Positions 1-4,978 of a stretch of 5,172 nt of DNA are shown here, in pieces (positions within the stretch are counted from its first letter, which is position 1; the number at the start of each line of letters is the position of its first letter). Origin of the DNA: Hyphomicrobiales bacterium. Lineage in GTDB: Bacteria > Pseudomonadota > Alphaproteobacteria > Rhizobiales > UBA4765. The position numbers and the translations under genes are program-made. Under the pieces are notes generated by a model. The model was not told where the DNA came from. It worked only from the letters and a program-made list of their open reading frames with translations, and did no database searches. The DNA lies in the NCBI GenBank assembly GCA_027487195.1, contig JAIYEB010000375.1:1-5172 (forward strand), given 5' to 3'.

Positions 1-2
1 CC

Positions 3-278
3 GGCCTGACCATGGTGGTCGAGCAGGGTCGCCCGCGCGGCGACCGCATCACGCAGATCGTGGTTGGTGGGCAGCCGCTCGATCCGGCACGGCGCTACCG
101 CGTGGCCTCGAATGACTTCATGCTGCGCGGCGGCGATGGGTACACGGCCTTTGCAACCGGCCGCGTGCTGGTCGGCGGCACCGATGGCAAGCTCATCGCC
201 AATGAAGTGATGGCCCATGTGCGGCGCGTCGGCGGCCGGGTCGCTCCAACGGTCGAGGGCCGGATCACGATCCGCTAG
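3..278 (+). CDS. 5'-nucleotidase / UshA-family hydrolase, C-terminal fragment (5' end outside window)
   Basis: The reading frame is open from the left edge of the window and ends in TAG at 276-278, so only about the last 91 residues are seen. They match the C-terminal substrate-binding domain of the 5'-nucleotidase / 2',3'-cyclic nucleotide phosphodiesterase (UshA-like) family. The best marker is YRVASNDFMLRGGDGYTAF, in which the GGDGY loop followed by an aromatic residue is the nucleotide-stacking site in this family. The upstream VVGGQPLDPARRY also fits the domain's 'G.plD....Y.v.tn.f' pattern. Family members hydrolyse nucleotides or related phosphoesters, usually in the periplasm, with catalytic metal ligands in an N-terminal metallophosphatase domain not visible here. 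The exact substrate cannot be told from this piece. A start at the ATG at 12 is not credible, because it would leave only half a domain and the frame continues upstream. The gene is convergent with fnr and has no obvious link to the respiratory genes. Confidence 0.86.
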   Translation, partial: GLTMVVEQGRPRGDRITQIVVGGQPLDPARRYRVASNDFMLRGGDGYTAFATGRVLVGGTDGKLIANEVMAHVRRVGGRVAPTVEGRITIR

Positions 279-286
279 GTTGGTCC

Positions 287-317
287 AGCCCGCAGCTCTC
301 CGGAAGACCTGCGGGCT
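287..317 (+). terminator. Hairpin downstream of the 5'-nucleotidase gene, possible U-less terminator
   Basis: A perfect 9-bp inverted repeat, AGCCCGCAG (287-295) with CTGCGGGCT (309-317), starts 9 bases after the stop codon. Past one C-C mismatch the stem can continue with three more pairs (297-299 with 305-307), leaving a 5-base loop. No T-run follows on either strand, so it is at best a U-poor terminator or a 3'-end-protecting hairpin. Its position right behind a stop codon supports a 3'-end role. Confidence 0.5.
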
Positions 318-375
318 CTGATCAAGCGCGCGCTTATGATTGAGGCTGTGGCGGCGGTCGTGCAAACCAGCATCG

Positions 376-404
376 GACTTGGCCGCCTTGAGGTGCGGCC
401 AGTC
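376..404. repeat. GC-rich hairpin in the convergent gap
   Basis: TGGCCGC (380-386) pairs perfectly with GCGGCCA (395-401) around an 8-base loop. Skipping a single bulged T at 379, GAC (376-378) pairs with GTC (402-404), giving ten pairs in total. No T-run follows on either strand. It may help block readthrough between the converging genes, but the function is inferred from position only. Confidence 0.45.
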
Positions 405-405
405 A

Positions 406-441
406 GCGAAGCCGCAACGCCGGTTCTGCGCAGGGCTTCGC
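406..441 (-). terminator. Hairpin just after the fnr stop codon, possible U-less terminator
   Basis: A perfect 8-bp inverted repeat, GCGAAGCC (406-413) with GGCTTCGC (434-441), encloses a 20-base loop that can fold further (AAC 416-418 with GTT 423-425). On the minus strand it begins 5 bases after the fnr stop codon, which suits a transcript 3' end. No T-run follows, so an intrinsic terminator is only a possibility. Confidence 0.45.
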
Positions 442-446
442 GGGGC

Positions 447-1190
447 CTACTGATCGGCCATCTTCAGCAGCATCTTCTCGTTCAGGATCCTGACACCGTC
501 TGGAACCATCAGGATGACCTTGTCGCGCGCAAACCGGGACAGGGTGCGGCTGACCGTTTCGATCGTCAGGCCAAGCGAATCGGCAATATCGAGGCGTTGC
601 ATGGGCAGGGGCACAGTGACGCTTGGGCCGCGAATACGCGCCCAGCGATTGCGCATGTTCACCAGAAACCCGGCAATCCGCTCTTCGGCGTTCCGGCGCC
701 CGAGGATCATCATCTGGTCTTGCGCAATTAGAAGCTCTGACGTGGCCATATCATGAAGCCGCGTCGAAAGATCCGGATGGCCCGACACGAGCCCGTTGAA
801 ATCCACACGGTCAAACCGGCACATGCGCGTAGGCTCGAGGGCATCGGCGGAAAATCCGTAGGTTTCGCGTAGCGCCAGCCCGAGAAAGTCTCCTGGCAAG
901 GCAAATCCAATGATTTGCCGGCGACCATCCGACAACAGCTTGTAAAGCCGCGCTGAGCCTTCGTTGATTGTATAGACGGATGAGGCCGCTTCGCCCTCTG
1001 AAATGAAGGTGGTCTTCGCCTGGACCTGGCTCGGGCGCATGATCGCATCGAGTTCCATCAGTTCGCGAGGCTTCATCGCCGCACAAACTGCCAGCGAACG
1101 CACGCTGCAGGCCGTGCACTCAAGACGCGCACGCGCCTGAACATGCGATACCGGATCGATCGCGCGTGCGATATCGATGCACAGATCCAT
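447..1190 (-). CDS. fnrL: Fnr/FnrL-type oxygen-sensing transcriptional regulator (Crp-Fnr family)
   Basis: This is a 247-residue Crp/Fnr regulator expected to carry an oxygen-labile [4Fe-4S] cluster and activate genes at low oxygen. Counting from the ATG at 1190, the likely cluster ligands are C25, C28, C36 and C124. The C-x2-C-x7-C spacing is that of alphaproteobacterial FnrL/FnrN rather than E. coli Fnr (C-x2-C-x5-C). A beta-roll sensor domain (about 50-130, with IINEGSARLYK-like and GDFLGL motifs) leads into a dimer helix (about 143-170) and a winged helix. The recognition helix contains E211-T-V-S214-R215, the same E-xx-SR that reads TTGAT half-sites in E. coli Fnr. A perfect such site lies upstream of ccoN/hemN at 4887-4900. 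I chose the ATG because GGGGA (1200-1196) sits 5 bases before it. An in-frame GTG at 1217 would add nine residues but has poor Shine-Dalgarno spacing. A fifth cysteine, C4, is unlikely to be a ligand. No full FNR box is seen upstream of the gene. Confidence 0.93.
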   Translation of the reverse strand: MDLCIDIARAIDPVSHVQARARLECTACSVRSLAVCAAMKPRELMELDAIMRPSQVQAKTTFISEGEAASSVYTINEGSARLYKLLSDGRRQIIGFALPGDFLGLALRETYGFSADALEPTRMCRFDRVDFNGLVSGHPDLSTRLHDMATSELLIAQDQMMILGRRNAEERIAGFLVNMRNRWARIRGPSVTVPLPMQRLDIADSLGLTIETVSRTLSRFARDKVILMVPDGVRILNEKMLLKMADQ

Positions 1191-1193
1191 GGT

Positions 1194-1200
1194 CTTCCCC
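1194..1200 (-). promoter_or_regulatory. Ribosome binding site deciding the fnr start
   Basis: On the minus strand GGGGAAG precedes the ATG at 1190 with a 3-base gap, or 5 bases measured from GGGGA. The competing GTG at 1217 has only GAGGG about 12 bases upstream, which is too far to be a good site. This favours the 247-residue product. Confidence 0.55.
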
Positions 1201-1249
1201 AAAAGACAATCAAACACACGGTTCGAATGCCCTCAGGTCACAGTGAAGA

Positions 1250-1277
1250 CCCAAGTTCGCTGACAGCGTAAGTTGGG
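1250..1277. repeat. Nested dyad upstream of fnr
   Basis: An inner palindrome CGCTG-A-CAGCG (1258-1268) lies inside an outer inverted repeat CCCAA (1250-1254) / TTGGG (1273-1277). The inner and outer centres differ by only half a base. The inner part is too tight for an ideal RNA hairpin (one unpaired base, or three if one pair opens), so an operator-like DNA site is as likely as a hairpin. It lies about 60-87 bases upstream of the fnr ATG, in the region where its promoter should be. I recognise no known regulator motif. Confidence 0.4.
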
Positions 1278-1288
1278 AGGAAAACCGA

Positions 1289-1312
1289 CCGAGGGGTCAT
1301 GCATCCCCTCGG
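1289..1312 (-). terminator. Probable intrinsic terminator of the ccoNOQP operon
   Basis: A perfect 8-bp GC-rich stem, CCGAGGGG (1289-1296) with CCCCTCGG (1305-1312), has an 8-base loop. On the minus strand it begins 16 bases after the ccoP stop and is followed by TCGGTTTT, a short T-run that fits a rho-independent terminator. On the plus strand no T-run follows. It separates ccoP from the downstream fnr gene, so fnr probably has its own promoter, with some readthrough possible given only four T's. Confidence 0.62.
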
Positions 1313-1328
1313 GCTGAAAGTTCTGGCT

Positions 1329-2210
1329 CTATGAGCCTCCACCGAGGCCATGGACATAGACCGTGAGCGCCTTGATGGTTGCGTCATCGAGACGCCCGCT
1401 CCAGGCAGGCATGACGCCGCCGCGACCGTTGGTCAGGGTTTCAATGAGCGTTGCCTCATCCCCACCATAAAGCCAGACCCGGCCTGTGAGGTTAGGCGCG
1501 CCAAGATCCTGATTGCCCTTGCCCTGATCGCCATGACAGCTGGCGCATTGCTGGGCAAAGACCGCCTCACCGGCGCTCACATTGAAACCGGCACGCGTCG
1601 ACTGGCCAGACAGCGAGCGAACGTAATTCGCCATGAGCACGATCTGATCGCGGGTCAGCAGTCCCGCCGTTCCGCCAAAGGCTGGCATGGGGCTGAGCCG
1701 CGCACGATCATCCCCGTTTCGGATGCCAAACGCGATCGTCTGCTGGATCTGATCGAGGCTTCCGCCCCAGAGCCAGGCATCGTCCCTGAGGTTGGGAAAG
1801 CCGCGGGACCCTACGGCCGACAGCCCATGGCAACCGGCGCAGTTGTCGCCAAAGGCGGACTTGCCCTGCTGCGTTGCAATCGCAAGCAGCGCCGGGTCGC
1901 GGGTGATTTCCTGCAGGCTGGCGGATGCCAATCGGGTCTGGTGGACGGCGCGCTGGACTCTCAAGGCCTCAAGCTCTGCTGCCACTTCAATGCGCGCTGA
2001 CGTTCCAAGCACACCCGTCGTGAAGGAGGACACCAGCGGGATGGCCGGATAGGCAATCATGTAGCCAATCGCAAACACGATGCTGGCGTAGAACACATTG
2101 AGCCACCAGCGCGGCAGCGGCGTGTTCAGCTCCTTGATGTCGTCCCAGGTGTGGCCCGTGGTGGACATGCCTGAAACAGGATCGATTTCAGGTTTTTCAT
2201 GGTTTTCCAT
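1329..2210 (-). CDS. ccoP: cbb3-type cytochrome c oxidase subunit III, diheme CcoP/FixP
   Basis: CcoP is the membrane-anchored diheme cytochrome c that feeds electrons into cbb3 oxidase on the periplasmic side. The 293-residue product opens with the FixP N-terminal signature (TTGHTWDDIKELNTPLPRWW, about 17-36). One transmembrane helix follows (about 37-60), and then two cytochrome c domains. Heme 1 is bound by C124AGCH128 with M175 (SPMPAF) as the likely axial ligand. Heme 2 is bound by C222ASCH226 with M267 (GVMPAW). Length and layout are normal for the family. It is the last gene of the cco operon: its ATG lies 3 bases after the ccoQ stop, and its Shine-Dalgarno AGGAGG, 8 bases upstream, lies inside the end of ccoQ, which suggests coupled translation. 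A hairpin with a short T-run follows the stop. The usual assembly genes ccoGHIS do not follow it here. Confidence 0.97.
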   Translation of the reverse strand: MENHEKPEIDPVSGMSTTGHTWDDIKELNTPLPRWWLNVFYASIVFAIGYMIAYPAIPLVSSFTTGVLGTSARIEVAAELEALRVQRAVHQTRLASASLQEITRDPALLAIATQQGKSAFGDNCAGCHGLSAVGSRGFPNLRDDAWLWGGSLDQIQQTIAFGIRNGDDRARLSPMPAFGGTAGLLTRDQIVLMANYVRSLSGQSTRAGFNVSAGEAVFAQQCASCHGDQGKGNQDLGAPNLTGRVWLYGGDEATLIETLTNGRGGVMPAWSGRLDDATIKALTVYVHGLGGGS

Positions 2211-2213
2211 GGG

Positions 2214-2363
2214 TCAGTCCTCCTGCAGTGGCAGCTTCGCAGCCGCCTTGTAAGTGGCCTTGTTCTTCGAGCGGAACGTGTTGATCACGATCGCGATCGA
2301 CAGCCCCAGAAACAGAAAAAGGCCCAGAAGAGGTGCGATGTAGGCAACGGTTTGATAGGTCAT
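2214..2363 (-). CDS. ccoQ: cbb3-type cytochrome c oxidase small subunit CcoQ/FixQ
   Basis: This is a 49-residue single-helix membrane protein between ccoO and ccoP, exactly where ccoQ lies in cbb3 operons. It starts MTYQTVAYIAPLLGLFLFLG and has one hydrophobic helix (about 6-28). A basic cytoplasmic tail follows (NTFRSKNKATYKAAAK, about 28-43), ending LPLQED. Known CcoQ proteins are of this size and design and stabilise the assembled oxidase without binding a cofactor. The ATG at 2363 lies 9 bases after the ccoO stop, with AGGTGAGAG at the end of ccoO as a weak ribosome binding site. Its own last codons carry the ccoP ribosome binding site. Identity rests on position, size and topology, because CcoQ sequences are poorly conserved. 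Confidence 0.93.
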   Translation of the reverse strand: MTYQTVAYIAPLLGLFLFLGLSIAIVINTFRSKNKATYKAAAKLPLQED

Positions 2364-2372
2364 TTCGAGCTC

Positions 2373-3122
2373 TCACCTCAGGTTCGCGCGCGCGTCATAG
2401 GCCTTGAAGTCAACCATGGTGCCGAGCACCTGGAGATAGGCGACAAGGGCATCCATCTCGGTGATCGGGCGGTTCGAGGCGTTTGCGGTTGCCCCGCCAA
2501 AGGAGCGTGAGACCGCGGTTGGATAGCGCTCGCGAAAACCAGCAGCGTTCGGGCCATCAGGGTCGATCTGGGCCCGCATGTCCCGCGCCGCATTGGCGAT
2601 CTGAGCCGCGGAGTAGGGAACGCCCACGGCGCGATTGGCCGAAATGTGCCCGGCGATGCGCTCAGGATCCAGAACCGCATCCACCAGGAACGGATAGCCG
2701 GGCATGATCGACTGGGGCACGATCGCACGGGGGTTGACGAGGTGCGCCACATGCCACTCGTCGGAGTACTTGCCGCCAACACGCGCCAGATCCGGTCCGG
2801 TACGCTTTGAGCCCCACTGGAACGGGTGGTCGTACATGCTCTCGGCTGCCAGCGAGTAGTGGCCGTAGCGCTCGACTTCATCGCGAAGCGTACGGATCAT
2901 CTGGCTGTGGCAGTTGTAGCACCCCTCCCGCACATAGATGTTGCGGCCGGCAAGCTCGAGCGGTGTGTAGGGGCGAACCCCTTCAACGCGCTCGATCGTG
3001 CTCTTCAGATAGAACAGCGGTGCGATCTCAACGATGCCGCCAATCGCCACGACACCGAGAATTCCGATGGTGAGGACGATGGAGTTGCGCTCAAAGATCT
3101 TGTGCTTGGCCCATAGGGACAT
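2373..3122 (-). CDS. ccoO: cbb3-type cytochrome c oxidase subunit II, monoheme CcoO/FixO
   Basis: CcoO is the monoheme cytochrome c subunit that passes electrons from CcoP to the CcoN core. The product has 249 residues, a normal length. The N-terminus MSLWAKHKIFERNS leads into one transmembrane anchor (about 14-36), after which the protein is periplasmic. The heme site is C68YNCH72 within the family motif YVREGCYNCHSQMIRTLRDE. The likely axial methionine is M140 in the conserved SIMPGYPF. Other CcoO landmarks are ERYGHYS, HPFQWGSKRTGPDLARVGGKYS and the C-terminal MDALVAYLQVLGT. The start is supported by AGAGGAGA ending 5 bases before the ATG. The gene lies 11 bases after ccoN and 9 bases before ccoQ, so all four genes are surely one transcript. 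Confidence 0.97.
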   Translation of the reverse strand: MSLWAKHKIFERNSIVLTIGILGVVAIGGIVEIAPLFYLKSTIERVEGVRPYTPLELAGRNIYVREGCYNCHSQMIRTLRDEVERYGHYSLAAESMYDHPFQWGSKRTGPDLARVGGKYSDEWHVAHLVNPRAIVPQSIMPGYPFLVDAVLDPERIAGHISANRAVGVPYSAAQIANAARDMRAQIDPDGPNAAGFRERYPTAVSRSFGGATANASNRPITEMDALVAYLQVLGTMVDFKAYDARANLR

Positions 3123-3133
3123 GGCGCTCTCCT

Positions 3134-4792
3134 CTATTCAGCAGGCTGGGGTTGGGGTTCGTTCGAGCTGGCTGGCACCAGCGCTTCACCGCCCCTGATG
3201 GTCATGATGACGTTGAAGGCCATGATCAGCGCACCGGCGAGGAACAGAAGGCCACCGAGCGCGCGGATCACGTACATCGGGTGCATCGCGGCGACGGTTT
3301 CGATGAAGGCGTACTCAAGGAAGCCCAGCGGCGTGTAGGCGCGCCACATCAGCCCCTGCATGATGCCGGACACCCACATGGCCGAGATGTAGAGCACGAT
3401 GCCAAGCGTCGAGACCCAGAAGTGCCACTCCACCAGCTTCAGCGAGTACATCTCGCGCTTCTGCCAGACCCATGGGACGAGGCAGTAGATGGCGCCAAAC
3501 GAGATGTAGGCGACCCAGCCGAGCGCACCGGAGTGCACGTGACCGATGGTCCAGTCCGTATAGTGCGACAGGGAGTTGACGGCCCTGATTGACATCATCG
3601 GACCTTCAAAGGTCGACATGCCGTAGAAGGCCAGTGAGACAACCATCATGCGCAGAACCGGATCGGTTCTCAGCTTGTCCCAGGCGCCCGACAGGGTCAT
3701 CAGCCCGTTGATCATCCCGCCCCAGGACGGCATCCAGAGCATGATCGAAAAGGTCATGCCAAGCGTCTGCGCCCAGTCCGGCAGAGCCGTGTAGTGCAGG
3801 TGGTGCGGACCGGCCCAGATATAGAGGAAGATCAAGGCCCAGAAGTGGATGATCGACAGCCGGTACGAGTAGATCGGCCGCTCGGCGCGCTTGGGCACGA
3901 AGTAGTACATGATCGCAAGGAAGCCGGTCGTCAGGAAGAAGCCGACCGCGTTGTGGCCATACCACCACTGGAACATCGCATCCTGAACGCCAGACCACAC
4001 CACATAGCTCTTGGAGCCGAAAAAGGAGGCGGGAACCGGCGGGTTGTTGCCAAGATGCAGAACCGCAACCGTCACGATCATGGACAGATAGAACCAGTTC
4101 GCGACGAAGATATGGGGCTCCTTGCGCTTCATCAGCGTGCCAAGAAACACCAGGAGATAGACAACCCAGACGATTGTCAGGAACAGGTCGGCATACCACT
4201 CGGGCTCGGCGTATTCCTTGCCCTGCGTGACGCCGAGAAGGTAGCCCGTCCCGGCCACGACAATGAACAGGTTGTAGCCAAGCACCACGAACCAGGGCGC
4301 AATGTCGCCGGCAAGCCGGGCGCGACACGTGCGCTGGACCACATAGAAGGAGGTCGCCAGAAGCACGTTTCCGCCAAAGGCGAAAATCACCGCAGACGTG
4401 TGCAGTGGGCGCAGGCGACCGAAGTTCGTCCAGGGCAGGTCAAGGTTCAGGCCCGGATAGGCCAGCTGCAATGCAATGACCACACCCACCGTGAAGCCGG
4501 CTATGCCCCAGAAAATGGCGGCAAGCGTCGAGAACTTCACGACATCCATGTTGTAGTTCGGCTTGCCGTTGATCTCCTGGGGGATCGCGACGGCCATATT
4601 CATGTGGCGATTGAAAATCAGGAGGATTCCCGCAAACGCGGCAGCGGCAAACACCGCCATATGAAACGCAAAGGGCGCATCCTCCGCGCGGATCATGCCC
4701 ATGAGAGCAATCAGGATTGCCACTCCGAAGGCGATCGCTGTGCCGATCTCGCCTACCCCCAATGTCTTCTTCTTCAACATGTCGACGGCCAT
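3134..4792 (-). CDS. ccoN: cbb3-type cytochrome c oxidase subunit I, catalytic CcoN/FixN
   Basis: CcoN is the catalytic heme-copper subunit that reduces O2 to water at low oxygen and pumps protons. Counting from the ATG at 4792 (552 residues), the metal sites are all present. H131 (LHTSAVIFAFGGN) and H420 fit the low-spin heme b. H418 (IGHVHSG) fits heme b3. H280 (WYGHNAVGF), H330 and H331 (GPHHLHYTALPDW) fit CuB. Y324 (FLYIWAG) fits the cross-linked tyrosine peculiar to cbb3 enzymes, and E396 (STFEGPM) the conserved glutamate near the active site. From H280 onward the residue spacing matches P. stutzeri CcoN as I recall it. About 70 extra N-terminal residues with two hydrophobic helices (about 13-33 and 41-60) are present, which is usual in alphaproteobacterial FixN. 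GGGAGG lies 7 bases before the ATG; an in-frame GTG at 4795 is a less well spaced alternative. It is first in its operon, behind the FNR box at 4887-4900. Confidence 0.98.
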   Translation of the reverse strand: MAVDMLKKKTLGVGEIGTAIAFGVAILIALMGMIRAEDAPFAFHMAVFAAAAFAGILLIFNRHMNMAVAIPQEINGKPNYNMDVVKFSTLAAIFWGIAGFTVGVVIALQLAYPGLNLDLPWTNFGRLRPLHTSAVIFAFGGNVLLATSFYVVQRTCRARLAGDIAPWFVVLGYNLFIVVAGTGYLLGVTQGKEYAEPEWYADLFLTIVWVVYLLVFLGTLMKRKEPHIFVANWFYLSMIVTVAVLHLGNNPPVPASFFGSKSYVVWSGVQDAMFQWWYGHNAVGFFLTTGFLAIMYYFVPKRAERPIYSYRLSIIHFWALIFLYIWAGPHHLHYTALPDWAQTLGMTFSIMLWMPSWGGMINGLMTLSGAWDKLRTDPVLRMMVVSLAFYGMSTFEGPMMSIRAVNSLSHYTDWTIGHVHSGALGWVAYISFGAIYCLVPWVWQKREMYSLKLVEWHFWVSTLGIVLYISAMWVSGIMQGLMWRAYTPLGFLEYAFIETVAAMHPMYVIRALGGLLFLAGALIMAFNVIMTIRGGEALVPASSNEPQPQPAE

Positions 4793-4799
4793 CACGAGG

Positions 4800-4807
4800 C
4801 CTCCCTC
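4800..4807 (-). promoter_or_regulatory. Ribosome binding site of ccoN
   Basis: GAGGGAGG on the minus strand ends 7 bases before the ATG at 4792 and 4 bases before the adjacent in-frame GTG at 4795. The spacing favours the ATG. It starts 3 bases downstream of the hairpin at 4811-4853, so folding of that hairpin may affect ribosome access. Confidence 0.7.
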
Positions 4808-4810
4808 AGA

Positions 4811-4853
4811 CAGGGATGCGAGCGATCAGCACGCCTGATCCGGCCCATCCCTG
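4811..4853 (-). repeat. Two-tier hairpin in the ccoN 5' leader
   Basis: The outer stem CAGGGATG (4811-4818) / CATCCCTG (4846-4853) is a perfect 8 bp. Inside a 5x5-base internal loop, the inner stem GATCAG (4824-4829) / CTGATC (4835-4840) is a perfect 6 bp with a 5-base loop. No T-run follows in the minus direction, so it is not an intrinsic terminator. It stops 3 bases short of the ccoN ribosome binding site. If FNR activates ccoN with ordinary class II spacing (box centre 41.5 bases before +1), transcription starts near 4852 and this hairpin forms the very 5' end of the mRNA. A role in mRNA stability or translation is inferred. Confidence 0.55.
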
Positions 4854-4886
4854 GACAATCAATCGCCTGATGAGGGGGAGGCGGCA

Positions 4887-4900
4887 TTGATCCAGATCAA
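4887..4900. promoter_or_regulatory. FNR box (anaerobox) shared by ccoN and hemN
   Basis: TTGAT-CCAG-ATCAA is a perfect match to the FNR/FixK consensus TTGAT-N4-ATCAA. Symmetry extends outwards: after one unpaired A on each side, CGGC (4882-4885) mirrors GCCG (4902-4905). The site lies between the divergent ccoN and hemN genes, both classic FNR targets, and the Fnr-type protein at 447-1190 has the matching E-xx-SR recognition helix. Class II spacing would place +1 near 4852 for ccoN and near 4935 for hemN. The start sites are inferred, not seen. Confidence 0.9.
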
Positions 4901-4922
4901 AGCCGGCCAACAGGTCTCAGCC

Positions 4923-4928
4923 TAGACA
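4923..4928 (+). promoter_or_regulatory. Possible -10 element for hemN
   Basis: TAGACA starts 29.5 bases from the centre of the FNR box, which is just where a class II FNR promoter needs its -10 element. It matches TATAAT at only three of six positions, and no -35 is needed for such activator-dependent promoters. On the ccoN side the best candidate is GATTGT at 4860-4855, about four bases further from the box than ideal. Confidence 0.35.
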
Positions 4929-4966
4929 CGGGTCTTCGATGCCAACGCTGCCAGAACGGTTCAGCC

Positions 4967-4973
4967 AAGGAGA
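4967..4973 (+). promoter_or_regulatory. Ribosome binding site deciding the hemN start
   Basis: AAGGAGA lies 5 bases before the GTG at 4979. The next in-frame ATG, at 5021, has no purine-rich site before it, so the GTG is the better start. Confidence 0.7.
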
Positions 4974-4978
4974 CTGCG

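Larger units (their letters stand above)
279..446. other. Convergent intergenic gap with three hairpins and no gene
   Basis: This 168-base gap lies between the converging 5'-nucleotidase (+) and fnr (-) genes. The open frames crossing it are shadows that run into the opposite strand of fnr and resemble no family. It holds hairpins at 287-317, 376-404 and 406-441, plus a 12-base perfect palindrome of alternating GC flanked by AA/TT at 324-335. I see no tRNA, small RNA or promoter that I can defend. Confidence 0.6.

Noticed and set aside
336..731. Open frame on the plus strand crossing the convergent gap into fnr
   Set aside because: Most of it is the reverse of the fnr coding strand. It shows no family signature and crosses two hairpins.
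1201..1214. Possible FNR half-site (TTGAT on the minus strand) near the fnr start
   Set aside because: The second half-site is absent, and the position is downstream of where the promoter should be.
1350..2000. A 216-codon open frame on the plus strand opposite ccoP
   Set aside because: It is a shadow of ccoP, whose heme motifs and spacing are unmistakable.
2281..2294. FNR-box-like sequence TTGAT-CACG-ATCGC inside ccoQ
   Set aside because: The second half-site has two mismatches, it lies in the coding region for the CcoQ helix, and no promoter position would make sense of it.
4824..4840. The inner repeat GATCAG-N5-CTGATC read as a second FNR site
   Set aside because: It lacks the TTGAT half-sites and the 4-base spacer, so it is treated as part of the leader hairpin instead.
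3794..4870. A 358-codon open frame on the plus strand opposite ccoN
   Set aside because: It is fully antisense to a certain gene, rich in charged residues with no recognisable domain, and has no good ribosome binding site. Long antisense frames are expected in high-GC genes.
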